Of a DNA stretch of 35,362 nucleotides, positions 24,220-32,618 are shown piece by piece. Under the pieces are notes generated by a model that saw only the letters and a program-made list of their open reading frames with translations, ran no database searches and had not been told where the DNA came from. The translations under genes were made by a program, and so were the position numbers. The stretch is from Arenibacter sp965652575 (GTDB lineage Bacteria > Bacteroidota > Bacteroidia > Flavobacteriales > Flavobacteriaceae), in NCBI GenBank assembly GCA_965652575.1, contig CBFGWQ010000018.1:1-35362 (forward strand). The letters are read 5' to 3'. Position 1 is the first letter of the stretch, and every line of letters begins with the position of its first letter.

Positions 24220-27200
24220 TTATTTTTCTAAGATAACAAGATTATCATATTCCAGGACATTTTTAAAACCGCCGGGCCCTATAAATTTTTCCAACAATTT
24301 AGTTCCCTCCTTTACCAATATCAATAGCCGAATGTTATTTTTTATTTTAGGTGCCAAACTACCTAGGTCTTGTATATCAAAATCAATGATCATTATATCC
24401 ACAGGCATTGCCATAGCCTCATCAATGGATGCTGTAATGGTCAACTTGGCTATTTGTTGGGCAATAAAACTGTTCTTTACCATTGCCCGTATCTCCTCAT
24501 CGGCCAGGTAGGCGAAAATTTTTCGATCAACGGCATTTAAGGATAAAAGAAAATCGAGCTGCCCATATTCTTTTGAAAGATGGATTATGGAATCCGAGGT
24601 TCCTATATGTTCAAGGATAAGGGCATAAGTTTTTAAATTGTTTTTTAAATCTTTTTTTACCGACCTGTAGATGGCATCCCCTTTGTATCTGTAATCCTCC
24701 AGAATTGTTTCCGTGAAATAGGTATCCCCCTCCACTTCATTCCTCAAGATCTGGAATTCGGACCTGAAATGGGCGGCAATTGCTTTGTTGCGTTCTCTGT
24801 AATTTTTACCGAAGTGTTGGTCTTCCGGGGAAATCCGCTCTAATATCTTTACCGTTATGCTGCCATTCCTTATTACAAAGCTTCCTTTGGGAAGCACTTC
24901 CGAATTTCCATGTATCAATACAGGAACAATATCCATATTAAATTTTTCCGCCAAATAAAAGGCCCCTTTATGGAATCGTCGTATTTTGTTGGTCCTGGAC
25001 CTTGTGCCTTCGGGGAAAGCCATTAATGAGTATCCTTGTGCCACCTTGCTCCTTAAGTGTTCCAGGCCATTATCTATCCCGCCGGATACCGGATAAAAAC
25101 CGGCCAGTTGCACGGCCTTTCCAAAAATAGGGGATCTGTACACCCAGTCGTTTACCAAATAAATAATCTTGGGATGTAACATGCCAACCGCCAGAATATC
25201 TAAAAAGGAAGTGTGGTTGGCAATGATAATGGCGGGTTTGTTAAAATCCTCTCCCGGTACATTGATAATTTTTTTGCTTACAAAGGGATTGGTATACAGC
25301 ACCGATTTCATAAATTTTGAAATGGCCTTGTGGAACCATTTCATTTTAACCTTTTTTTTAAAGGGCAGTATTTTCATAACGCTAACGCTTCCAATGGACA
25401 ACAACAATCCACCGGAACCATAATAACCAAATGAAAGGATGGAATGAATAAGTAACCGAAGGCCAATTGGACGCTTTTCCTTACTCCCGATAAAGAGCAA
25501 AAACAATAAGGGCTGTATGGTAAAAGCAACAAAAACCGCCGAAAGGATGCCTATGAGCGATACGAGACTGATGGAATGCAGGGCAGGGTGTTTTGCAAAG
25601 ATCAGTACGCCAATTCCCAAAACGGTCGTAATGGCCGAAAGTAGGATAGAGGTCCTATGCGTTTTCAAGACTTCTTCCCCTTTTTGGTATTCCTTTAGCA
25701 GTCCCGTTGTTATGAATATGCTGTAATCTATCCCCAGACCAAAGATAAAGGTGGAGATAATGATATTAAAAATGTTGAATTCTATATGGAACATTCCCAT
25801 AATGCCAATGGTCAGCCACCAGGTCAACAGGATGGGGATACCGGTGACCAGGACCAGGGAAAAACTTCTAAAGAAAAAGAACAGGATCAGGACTACCATA
25901 CCAAGGGAGTAGCCAATTAACTTATTGAAATCGTTTTTGAGATTGCCCAGGAACATCTCGTTCATTTCCTGTCTGTCGATTACCAAGGTTTTTGGGTAGG
26001 CCCTAAAAAGTTGTTTTACGCTTTCTTCATTTCCCTCCTTTAATTTGATCAGGGAGGTAACAGTGGTAAAACCCTTGTCGCTAACCACGTAATCATCCAT
26101 TGGCAAGGCCGTTGCGCTACTGTAATCGTCAATCCCCAATAAGGTAAAATCTTTATTGAGAAAGGAATAAAACTGATTGAAAGAGTTGGGTTTAAATCCT
26201 AATTCCGTACCACTTTCAATTAGATGTTTAGTAGTGTTTAGAATAACATCCTCTTTCCAAAAACCTTTCCAAAGATCAACTTTTTCCTGTTGTTTTTCCT
26301 GGGACAGGACCAGGTTGCCAATGGAGCTAAAGCTATTTACCCCGCCATTATTTTTTAGGCTGTCCAATTTGTGGTATAGGATATTGGTGGTTTGCAGTGC
26401 CTTGTCACCATCGTCCCCATAAGTGGCCAAATAAATGGATTTGGAAGACATATTGGTAAGTGCGTCCAGTCTTTCCCTGGCCTGTAACAAAGTTGTAGGC
26501 TCATAGTTGAGTTTGGCAATATCCTTGTTGAAAATTACTTTGTCGTGAAAAAAAATACTGGCAATCAATAGACCTACAAGGATAGATATGCTCCATTTGC
26601 TCTTATGGAGCTTATAGGAGGCTATTTTATCCAAGAGGGTATACTTTACCTTAAGCTTTTCGGTATTTCTATAGACATGGGGTATGATGAGGAGTGCGAA
26701 AATACAGGAGCCAATTACGCTAACGGCAGCAAAAATGCCGAGATCCTGTAAGGCCTGCGAATCTAGGAAAAGAAGGCACAAAAAGGCCAGGGCAGTGGTG
26801 ATACTGCTCATAATTACGGGCCGGGCCACATCGGAGTAAAGCGCCCTTATAGAAGGGTTGTTTCTTATTTGGGTCAGGAGGTGTAGGGAATAATCCAAGG
26901 TAACCCCCAACAGAACCGAACCTATCCCCAAGGAAATGGCAGAAATCTTCCCTCTGGTCCAATACAATACGGCAACGGATAGTGTTGCACCAAAAAGGGT
27001 AGGGGCAAAAAGGATAATGGGAATGGTTAATTTTCTATAAAATAGGATAAGGATTCCCATTAAAATGGATATGGCAATAGTTACCGTAAGACGAATGTCC
27101 TTTTTTATTTGCTGTGCGTTGGCAACCGCTATTAGGGTGGCCCCATAATATTCACTTTTTACCCTGTCCTGAAATAATCGGTCCAATTGGTCCCGCGTCC

Positions 27201-27900
27201 CATAAAGTTCCGTTACAAATTTGGTATTTTCCACGGTTTCACTGGCAGGGTGCACAGGGGTAATAAATAGTAATATGTTTTGAAGATCCTTGCTCAGGAG
27301 AAAACCATCCCTTAGGGTAAATTGATCCCCCATGCCCAAATCCCTTAGTTTTTTCAGGGCAATAAAAGAAATGCCAAGGGGGTCTTTCAGAATCATTTCC
27401 TTGGCAACGATTCCGGAAGGGGAAATTAATGTTCTATAGTTTTTTTGTGTTATTTTGGCAATGCTGTCCCTATCCAGTTTTTTTGAAATGGTGTTGTAGT
27501 CCTCCCTATCCAGTAGCAGGGGGGCATTTTCATAGACAAACTCCAAGGTGTTTCCCAGATCGCCCTCATCTATTTTTCCTTGGATCTTCTTTATATGGGG
27601 AGAGGATTTTTTGGATATACTATCCAGAAAATCATTTGCATATTTTGTGAGTTCTTCAATAGGTGTTCCTGGCCGTCGCACAATATTGACGATGATCTTA
27701 TCCGAAAAATTTACCGATTTTAACACTTTTTGAACCTCTTCGGTCTTGCGGTTACTGGGGATAAGTTTGGTTATATCCTCTTCAAATTCAATATTGAGGG
27801 CGTAATAACCAAGGCATAAAAATAAGGACAAAAGACCAATACCGAATAGCAGTCTTTTCTTGGCTACATATTGATAGAACCTATATAAAAAATTACCCAT
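24220..27900 (-). CDS. MMPL/RND-type exporter fused to a PlsC-like acyltransferase and a C-terminal Rossmann-like domain
   Basis: A three-part fusion of 1,226 residues from ATG 27900; a TTG at 27927 would add 9. The exporter part (about 1-810) has two RND halves: one helix, an extracytoplasmic loop, then a helix bundle, twice, with MMPL signatures GVTLDYSLH (about 331-339) and GLGIDYSIF (about 721-729). A PlsC-like acyltransferase follows with NHTSFLD (about 895-901) and FPEGTRS (about 961-967), both motifs intact. The last 160 residues resemble a degenerate methyltransferase fold (LEHIGTSDSIIHLSKEYG, then an IDEAMAMPVDIMIIDFD core), with no clear SAM-binding GxGxG. The likely job is export of the aryl polyene and esterification to lipid, by analogy with MMPL and acyltransferase genes of aryl-polyene loci. 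It overlaps the glycosyltransferase stop by 8 bp (ATGGGTAA). Confidence 0.88.
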   Translation of the reverse strand: MGNFLYRFYQYVAKKRLLFGIGLLSLFLCLGYYALNIEFEEDITKLIPSNRKTEEVQKVLKSVNFSDKIIVNIVRRPGTPIEELTKYANDFLDSISKKSSPHIKKIQGKIDEGDLGNTLEFVYENAPLLLDREDYNTISKKLDRDSIAKITQKNYRTLISPSGIVAKEMILKDPLGISFIALKKLRDLGMGDQFTLRDGFLLSKDLQNILLFITPVHPASETVENTKFVTELYGTRDQLDRLFQDRVKSEYYGATLIAVANAQQIKKDIRLTVTIAISILMGILILFYRKLTIPIILFAPTLFGATLSVAVLYWTRGKISAISLGIGSVLLGVTLDYSLHLLTQIRNNPSIRALYSDVARPVIMSSITTALAFLCLLFLDSQALQDLGIFAAVSVIGSCIFALLIIPHVYRNTEKLKVKYTLLDKIASYKLHKSKWSISILVGLLIASIFFHDKVIFNKDIAKLNYEPTTLLQARERLDALTNMSSKSIYLATYGDDGDKALQTTNILYHKLDSLKNNGGVNSFSSIGNLVLSQEKQQEKVDLWKGFWKEDVILNTTKHLIESGTELGFKPNSFNQFYSFLNKDFTLLGIDDYSSATALPMDDYVVSDKGFTTVTSLIKLKEGNEESVKQLFRAYPKTLVIDRQEMNEMFLGNLKNDFNKLIGYSLGMVVLILFFFFRSFSLVLVTGIPILLTWWLTIGIMGMFHIEFNIFNIIISTFIFGLGIDYSIFITTGLLKEYQKGEEVLKTHRTSILLSAITTVLGIGVLIFAKHPALHSISLVSLIGILSAVFVAFTIQPLLFLLFIGSKEKRPIGLRLLIHSILSFGYYGSGGLLLSIGSVSVMKILPFKKKVKMKWFHKAISKFMKSVLYTNPFVSKKIINVPGEDFNKPAIIIANHTSFLDILAVGMLHPKIIYLVNDWVYRSPIFGKAVQLAGFYPVSGGIDNGLEHLRSKVAQGYSLMAFPEGTRSRTNKIRRFHKGAFYLAEKFNMDIVPVLIHGNSEVLPKGSFVIRNGSITVKILERISPEDQHFGKNYRERNKAIAAHFRSEFQILRNEVEGDTYFTETILEDYRYKGDAIYRSVKKDLKNNLKTYALILEHIGTSDSIIHLSKEYGQLDFLLSLNAVDRKIFAYLADEEIRAMVKNSFIAQQIAKLTITASIDEAMAMPVDIMIIDFDIQDLGSLAPKIKNNIRLLILVKEGTKLLEKFIGPGGFKNVLEYDNLVILEK

Positions 27901-29122
27901 TCTTAAGTGCAATTTTTTTTCTTTCAAAAATATTCAAAATGATATAACCACATATTCCCGCTGTAAAAGATCCGATAAGGGAAAGGGTTATGCTACCAAT
28001 TATATAGGATTCCAGATATTTTATAACTTCAAAATTGGCCCCTGTCTCCCCAAAGGTAAAATTAAACTCGTTGCCCAGGATCCAGTGGCCGGTCTTAAGG
28101 CTTATAAATAGTATAAAAGGTATAAAAGGAGGGAAGCTTACGTTGGAAAAGGCAAAGGCAATGGCCTTGTTCAGTTTAAACAGCACCGCCAGGAAAATGA
28201 CTATCAGGGTATGGAACCCCCAGAGGGGAGATAAGCCGATCAGTACCCCCAGTGCTATGGACAGTGCCTTTTTTTCATGGGAATCGTTGCTGCCCAGAAA
28301 GTCTTCATGGAAAAACCTCTTAACGCCTTTTTTTTTTATTTTTCGAATAAGATTACGTGGAAATATATACAGAAACGTCAGTAGGACCAAGTAGGTGTTT
28401 AAAAGGCTGATTCTTGAAAAATCGGTAAACGGTCTAAAATGGGACACCCTTTCGGTTGCGTCATAGGTTACCTTTATGGGAATGTTCTTCACTTCTATTC
28501 CGTTCCATGCCGCCTTAACGATCGCTTCGATCTCAAATTCGAATTTTTTTGTATAGAATTTGATGTCCTTTAGGGCAAGTATGGGATATAACCTATATCC
28601 GGATTGAGTGTCCTGCAGTTTGATCCCGGTTTCTACCCAAAACCAAAAATTGGAAAATTGGTTGCCAAAACTACTTTTTTTGGGAACGTCTTTTTGCCCC
28701 ATATTTCTTGCTCCTATATAAAGTACGTCTTTGGAGGCTTCCTTGCTTAGGCTGTTGATAAGCACGGGGATATCATCCGGGAAGTGTTGGCCGTCCGAAT
28801 CAATGGTAATGGCAAAGTGGAAACCTAGTCCAAGGGCCATTTCAAAACCCTTCCTCAAGGCATATCCTTTGCCCGTGTTATGCGGAAGGGCAAGGGTGTG
28901 GATATTGGGAAATTTGCTTAAAATATGGGAGGTGGTATCGGTCGACCCATCGTTTATGACTATAAGGTTCTGGGTGTATAGCAGCACCCCTTCAATGACT
29001 TTTTTTAGGGTTTTATGATTGTTGTAGGTAGGAATGATCACACAGCATTTAAGCTGATCCATAGCTTTAGTTGTGGATGTGGTATATTGTGACACGGTGT
29101 TATTGGCATTTGGTTGTTTCAT
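27893..29122 (-). CDS. GT2 glycosyltransferase fused to DUF2062 membrane domain
   Basis: From ATG 29122 the product is 409 residues. The GT-A domain resembles dolichyl-phosphate-mannose-synthase-like GT2 enzymes: CVIIPTYNNHKTL at about 27-39, NDGSTDT (57-63), the metal-binding DSDGQHFPDD (108-117) and DTQSGYRLYP (171-180). The C-terminal 150 residues are a DUF2062 domain with hydrophobic helices (for example KALSIALGVLIGLSPLWGF). A longer frame to 29233 begins with TTG and overlaps the upstream gene by 62 bp; ATG 29221 overlaps it by 50 bp; ATG 29062 is also possible. I chose 29122 as the first ATG after the upstream stop. GT2-DUF2062 proteins are regular members of flexirubin-type clusters; the sugar and acceptor are unknown. 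Confidence 0.87.
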   Translation of the reverse strand: MKQPNANNTVSQYTTSTTKAMDQLKCCVIIPTYNNHKTLKKVIEGVLLYTQNLIVINDGSTDTTSHILSKFPNIHTLALPHNTGKGYALRKGFEMALGLGFHFAITIDSDGQHFPDDIPVLINSLSKEASKDVLYIGARNMGQKDVPKKSSFGNQFSNFWFWVETGIKLQDTQSGYRLYPILALKDIKFYTKKFEFEIEAIVKAAWNGIEVKNIPIKVTYDATERVSHFRPFTDFSRISLLNTYLVLLTFLYIFPRNLIRKIKKKGVKRFFHEDFLGSNDSHEKKALSIALGVLIGLSPLWGFHTLIVIFLAVLFKLNKAIAFAFSNVSFPPFIPFILFISLKTGHWILGNEFNFTFGETGANFEVIKYLESYIIGSITLSLIGSFTAGICGYIILNIFERKKIALKNG

Positions 29123-29171
29123 CCTGTAGAAAAATACGGGACATGGTATGCAAAAATAGGAATTACTGAAG

Positions 29172-29660
29172 TTATAACCGTTGCTTTTCTTCAGTATTAA
29201 ATCCTGGGGATCGTAATACATAGGATTTAACAAAATCCTTGACCGCTTTGGAATTTGTTTTTTCGTAGTGGTTTAAAATGAAGGTTTTGTCTTCCTGAAT
29301 ATTGGATCGGTATTTTAGAAATTTGGGCGAATTTTCCTGGATACTTAATCTCAGGCACCTAATTTCTATGTTTTCCGGTTTTTGGGATACCGCAAATTCC
29401 AACAGGGAGACCCCGTTTTTGAAAAGGTTTTTCCTTTCTGTATTGTCCTTGGTGTATTTTGCCGTTAATGCAGAAACGGCGCCCTTGTACGCTAGCAATA
29501 CCGTATTGTCTTCCTTGGTAACGGTTTTCAGTTTTTCCCTTAAGGCCAAAGCGGTTTCACGGTCGTTGGTGGCCAATTTAAAATCTTTTCGGATCTGGTC
29601 CAGATCCGGTGTGAAAGGAGAAAAGGAAATCACGTACAGTAGAAAACAGATAAGTTTCAT
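29172..29660 (-). CDS. Exported small helical protein of the pigment cluster, unknown function
   Basis: Not recognised as a named family. The 162-residue product has a signal-peptide-like N-terminus (about 1-18, KLICFLLYVISFSPFTP), then a helical, charged body with TPR-like spacing (ALALREKL, LLAYKGAVSALTAKY, GVSLLEFAVSQKPENIEIRCLRL). Its ATG abuts the dehydratase stop with no base between, and the next gene begins 49 bp after its own stop, so it belongs to the operon. A periplasmic adaptor for export or assembly is a guess from context. Confidence 0.75.
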   Translation of the reverse strand: MKLICFLLYVISFSPFTPDLDQIRKDFKLATNDRETALALREKLKTVTKEDNTVLLAYKGAVSALTAKYTKDNTERKNLFKNGVSLLEFAVSQKPENIEIRCLRLSIQENSPKFLKYRSNIQEDKTFILNHYEKTNSKAVKDFVKSYVLRSPGFNTEEKQRL

Positions 29661-30029
29661 TTATGCGACACTTTTAAAGGTTGCACTTAGTTTTAGGGCC
29701 ACTGTTTCCCCAAAGATGGTCGTACTTTTTACTTTGATAAGCCCGTCCATTTCAGTAAGGTTGATCTCTATTAAAAGAATCGGGTCCGTTTTAGGATTTA
29801 TAATGGCCATGAATTTTACATTGGCGGCAACGGATAGAAACAATTCCTGATCGAGGCTCCTCTCTGTTAATTCCTTTATGATCTGAATCATACATACCCC
29901 TGGCATGATGGGTTTCCCGGGGAAATGGCCTTTGAAAATTTCATGCTTGGGATTCAACTTTATTTTGGCCGATATGCCTTCTTCGTTCTTTTTAAAAGAT
30001 TCTGTAGTATAAAGTCCTTCTATTAGCAT
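29661..30029 (-). CDS. FabZ/ApeI-like 3-hydroxyacyl-ACP dehydratase homologue
   Basis: Single hot-dog-fold protein of 122 residues from ATG 30029 (GTG at 30038 would add three residues and overlap the upstream stop by 4 bp). The FabZ signature KGHFPGKPIMPGV (33-45) is intact with catalytic His35. The position of the catalytic Glu in FabZ (PGVLxxEA) is Gln49 here (PGVCMIQII). In the pathway it would remove water from 3-hydroxyacyl-ACP to create the conjugated double bonds of the polyene. The Glu-to-Gln change may alter activity, or the role may be partly structural with a second dehydratase elsewhere. It sits between the outer-membrane barrel and the small exported protein. Confidence 0.87.
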   Translation of the reverse strand: MLIEGLYTTESFKKNEEGISAKIKLNPKHEIFKGHFPGKPIMPGVCMIQIIKELTERSLDQELFLSVAANVKFMAIINPKTDPILLIEINLTEMDGLIKVKSTTIFGETVALKLSATFKSVA

Positions 30030-30034
30030 TATGG

Positions 30035-30628
30035 TCACATATTAAATTTATAGGAGAGTCCAATTTGGACTACCCTGTTCAATTGATTCTCCTCCGAATT
30101 GCCCCCATATTCTTCGGAGTCATTAAAATCAAGATCTATCAATCCTTGTTTATACCTTAATTCCAATGCCAATCCAAAATCAAACTCGTACCCAATCCCT
30201 CCAAACATCGCCAGATCAACAGGTGTTATTTCCAGATTGTCACCATTGTCGTTGATCAAGTTGATAAAATTGTCATCAAAATTAATATCCAGACTGGGAC
30301 CAAGAATAAAGTGGAACCCTTGATTTTTGGTAACAAAAAATTTATTTGCCAGGGCAATGGATACATAATTGATGTTTATGTCCTCCCCATTTCTGTAGCT
30401 GGCATTACCTCCTTGGTTGGAGTATATAATTTCAGGTTGCATAGTATAATTATCCGTAAAACGGACCGCCAAAAACAATCCTGCATATAACCCGGATTTG
30501 GTATCCAGTCCGGAATTCAGCACTTTGGCGCTGTTCAAGCCCAATCTTGCCCCTAGTTGCGTCCTGCTTTGGGCTATCAGGGTAGCGGATATGATGAGGA
30601 AAAGGCCGGTAAACAATAATTTTTTCAT
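30035..30628 (-). CDS. Small outer-membrane beta-barrel (porin-family) protein
   Basis: The 197-residue product has a signal peptide (about 1-19, ending ATLIAQ) and alternating hydrophobic strands such as GLYAGLFLAVRFTDNYTMQPEIIY and VQIGLSYKF. Glycine-rich starts (LGARLGLNSAKV) are typical of the PorT/OmpW-like outer_membrane_beta-barrel group of Bacteroidota, with about eight strands. The C-terminus ends FNM, after the aromatic residue. It could be a receiver for the pigment or only a co-opted barrel. Stop and start spacing to neighbours is 2 bp upstream and 5 bp or a 4-bp overlap downstream. Confidence 0.82.
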   Translation of the reverse strand: MKKLLFTGLFLIISATLIAQSRTQLGARLGLNSAKVLNSGLDTKSGLYAGLFLAVRFTDNYTMQPEIIYSNQGGNASYRNGEDININYVSIALANKFFVTKNQGFHFILGPSLDINFDDNFINLINDNGDNLEITPVDLAMFGGIGYEFDFGLALELRYKQGLIDLDFNDSEEYGGNSEENQLNRVVQIGLSYKFNM

Positions 30629-30630
30629 TT

Positions 30631-31239
30631 TTAAATGGCTTTTAAATCTATAGTTAACTTTATGTTTTTGTGCCGTATTTTAATTTCCCTTGCACGGTCG
30701 TTTTCCAATTCTGCGAAAATATAGTCCGATTTTCCTTTACTTCCTTTTGTTTCCAATATTTTATGTAACCGTTCATCCCTTGTTAGATAAAAGTAAGTGT
30801 TATTCCTTATTTTCGTCTCAAAGAATGTACTGTCCCCTATTTTTTGATAGCGGTTCAGGATGTTGGCGTTTTCATGGGTCAGAACAAAAAAATCTTTCTT
30901 AAGCAGGTTTATAAGTATCTTTTTATTCATCTCACTGAGTATAAAATTAACTCTGAATTCGTTTTTGATGAACGAAAAATCAAATAGTTTATTGCCCATT
31001 TCAGTTGTGAAAACTACCCTATGATGGTCTGGTCCCAATTTTTTTATGACAAATATGCCGCCAAAGGATTTCTCGCCGAAATTAATTTTGGCCTTATAGA
31101 TATAATCCATTGAAGGGTTGGAAAAGTAGGGATTTACTATTGTTGGCGCATCTCCGTCTATTCTTTCCAAATTATACTTCTTTGGAAAAGAAGCACAGGC
31201 AAATAGCAAGAAGCTTAGGCTAATTGGTAAATACTTCAT
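30631..31239 (-). CDS. Small lipoprotein of the pigment cluster, LolB/DUF3261-like candidate
   Basis: From ATG 31239 the 202-residue product has a clean lipoprotein signal (KYLPISLSFLLFAC, lipid Cys15); a longer frame to 31326 would put 29 unrelated residues before it. The body is beta-rich with repeated hydrophobic/charged strands and a segment (FSFIKNEFRVNFILSEMNKK) that resembles the strand layout of LolB or DUF3261 proteins, which pair with LolA in aryl-polyene loci. I do not see a decisive motif, so this is by layout and neighbourhood. It follows LolA directly with a 20-bp overlap, which supports a LolA-to-LolB-like hand-off. Confidence 0.7.
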   Translation of the reverse strand: MKYLPISLSFLLFACASFPKKYNLERIDGDAPTIVNPYFSNPSMDYIYKAKINFGEKSFGGIFVIKKLGPDHHRVVFTTEMGNKLFDFSFIKNEFRVNFILSEMNKKILINLLKKDFFVLTHENANILNRYQKIGDSTFFETKIRNNTYFYLTRDERLHKILETKGSKGKSDYIFAELENDRAREIKIRHKNIKLTIDLKAI

Positions 31240-31849
31240 TGTCCAAGGGTTTGTTGATTTGCCGATCGGTAAAGACAATTCTAGTATAATCATTGGTAGG
31301 CTCCACCATTTTGACCTCCATGACATCGGCCTGCCCCTTGTTGAAAAACAAAATAAAAGAGGCGATATAAGCCTTTATATTTTCGTCTTTGGGGACAAAA
31401 ATGACCTTGTAATATTTGGGGTCTTTATAGTAACTCATTGTAAAATCCGAATCTTGGAACAAGTTGCCCTTTATGCTGTTGATAATTAATTGGTTCAGCT
31501 TTTTAAACAGTACATTATTTCCCAGATCCATATTGCTTTTGGTTCCGGAATCGTTAATTGTTAATTGGTCTTCCTTAAAAATAATGCTGTATTTGAAGGG
31601 ATCCGTATACTCCCATTTTACCATGTCCGGAGCCTTAAAGGCCATTTTGCCCTTTGTAGTGATATCATTGGACAAAAAGTCCATGTGCTTATACTGTGTA
31701 AAATTGCTTTGGATAGTGACCATGGCTTTGGACGTCTTGTTCACCTTGGCCTTGAACGCGGCAATTTCGGGATCGCTCATGCTACTTTCCTGAGCGAAGA
31801 GCAGGGAAGTATGGGCAATCAGGATAATTAAAAATAATAATTTACGCAT
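31220..31849 (-). CDS. LolA-like periplasmic carrier, pigment-cluster type
   Basis: Periplasmic chaperone-like protein of 209 residues with a signal peptide (about 1-20, ending LLFAQ). The LolA pattern is visible in MVTIQSNFTQYKHMDFLSND and KGKMAFKAPDMVKWEYTDPF. A start at TTG 31858 adds three residues; ATG 31849 is preferred and gives an 8-bp overlap with the deacetylase stop (ATGCGTAA). A housekeeping LolA would not normally sit among ketosynthase genes; LolA paralogues are standard in aryl-polyene and flexirubin loci, where they are thought to ferry the lipid-like polyene across the periplasm. Confidence 0.88.
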   Translation of the reverse strand: MRKLLFLIILIAHTSLLFAQESSMSDPEIAAFKAKVNKTSKAMVTIQSNFTQYKHMDFLSNDITTKGKMAFKAPDMVKWEYTDPFKYSIIFKEDQLTINDSGTKSNMDLGNNVLFKKLNQLIINSIKGNLFQDSDFTMSYYKDPKYYKVIFVPKDENIKAYIASFILFFNKGQADVMEVKMVEPTNDYTRIVFTDRQINKPLDNEVFTN

Positions 31850-32618
31850 AGGCTTCAATATCTAGCAATTGGTCTACAGTGACCGATTGGATTTCGTTCC
31901 GCTGTAAAAATAGCAATAACTGTTCCAATACTTCAACTGTTTTGTCACTACTGTCGTGCAGTAATATAATGTCGCCTTTTTTTATTTTATTGGTGATGCG
32001 TTCCAGGACTGTTTTTTTTGATCTTTTGGTAGTGTCCAAAGACCGAATGTTCCAGCCAATGGTATTGAGTTGCAATTTTTTGACCGCCCTGCCTATACTG
32101 GGATTGGTAACCCCAAAGGCGGGTCTGTACAATTTGGGGTCGAGCCCTGTTGTTTCCTTTATGGCCATATTGGTTCTTTGGAGTTCCAATATTACTTTTT
32201 GCGTTCCAAAAAATCCAAATTTATTGGAATGCGAGTAGGTATGGTTGCCTACAGTATGCCCGTTAGCTACTATTTTATTGACAATTTCGCCAAATTGGTG
32301 CACTTGATGTCCCACACAAAAAAATGATGCCTTGGCATTATATTTTTGAAGTAGTTCCAGCACTTTTGGGGTAAAGCTGGGATGTGGGCCGTCATCAAAG
32401 GTAATGGCCACCAATTTGTTGTGAACTTTTTTGTTGCAGTGCAGTGCGGGGAGATGATAATTCCAGCGAATATGGAAAGAGCCGATAATGGTAAGGGCCA
32501 ACCAAAAGGCCCCAAGAAGAATATAGGTCCACCAACTTATTTCCCTATAAACATCCCATAACAGAAGGGCGGCAAAAGCAATTCTAAAAATGTTATTTAT
32601 AATAGGATACTTCAACAT
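31842..32618 (-). CDS. NodB-type polysaccharide deacetylase family protein, membrane-anchored
   Basis: The 258-residue product has two N-terminal hydrophobic segments (about 8-21 and 30-48), then a carbohydrate esterase 4 (NodB) domain. Motif 1 is TFDDGPHP (73-80) with the base and metal aspartates; motif 2 is NHTYSH (125-130) with both metal histidines; RPAFGVT and LLHDS give motifs 3 and 5. All catalytic residues appear present. Such genes recur in flexirubin-type loci, but the substrate is unknown; deacylation of a sugar placed by the cluster's glycosyltransferase is one option. It overlaps both neighbours (7 bp with the ketosynthase-like gene, 8 bp with LolA). Confidence 0.88.
   Translation of the reverse strand: MLKYPIINNIFRIAFAALLLWDVYREISWWTYILLGAFWLALTIIGSFHIRWNYHLPALHCNKKVHNKLVAITFDDGPHPSFTPKVLELLQKYNAKASFFCVGHQVHQFGEIVNKIVANGHTVGNHTYSHSNKFGFFGTQKVILELQRTNMAIKETTGLDPKLYRPAFGVTNPSIGRAVKKLQLNTIGWNIRSLDTTKRSKKTVLERITNKIKKGDIILLHDSSDKTVEVLEQLLLFLQRNEIQSVTVDQLLDIEAYA

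Noticed and set aside
29123..29233. Longer N-terminus for the GT2-DUF2062 protein
   Set aside because: It starts at TTG, overlaps the upstream gene by 62 bp and is not part of the GT-A fold.
31240..31326. 29-residue N-terminal extension of the cluster lipoprotein
   Set aside because: It lies wholly in the LolA reading region and would mask a clear lipoprotein signal starting at ATG 31239.
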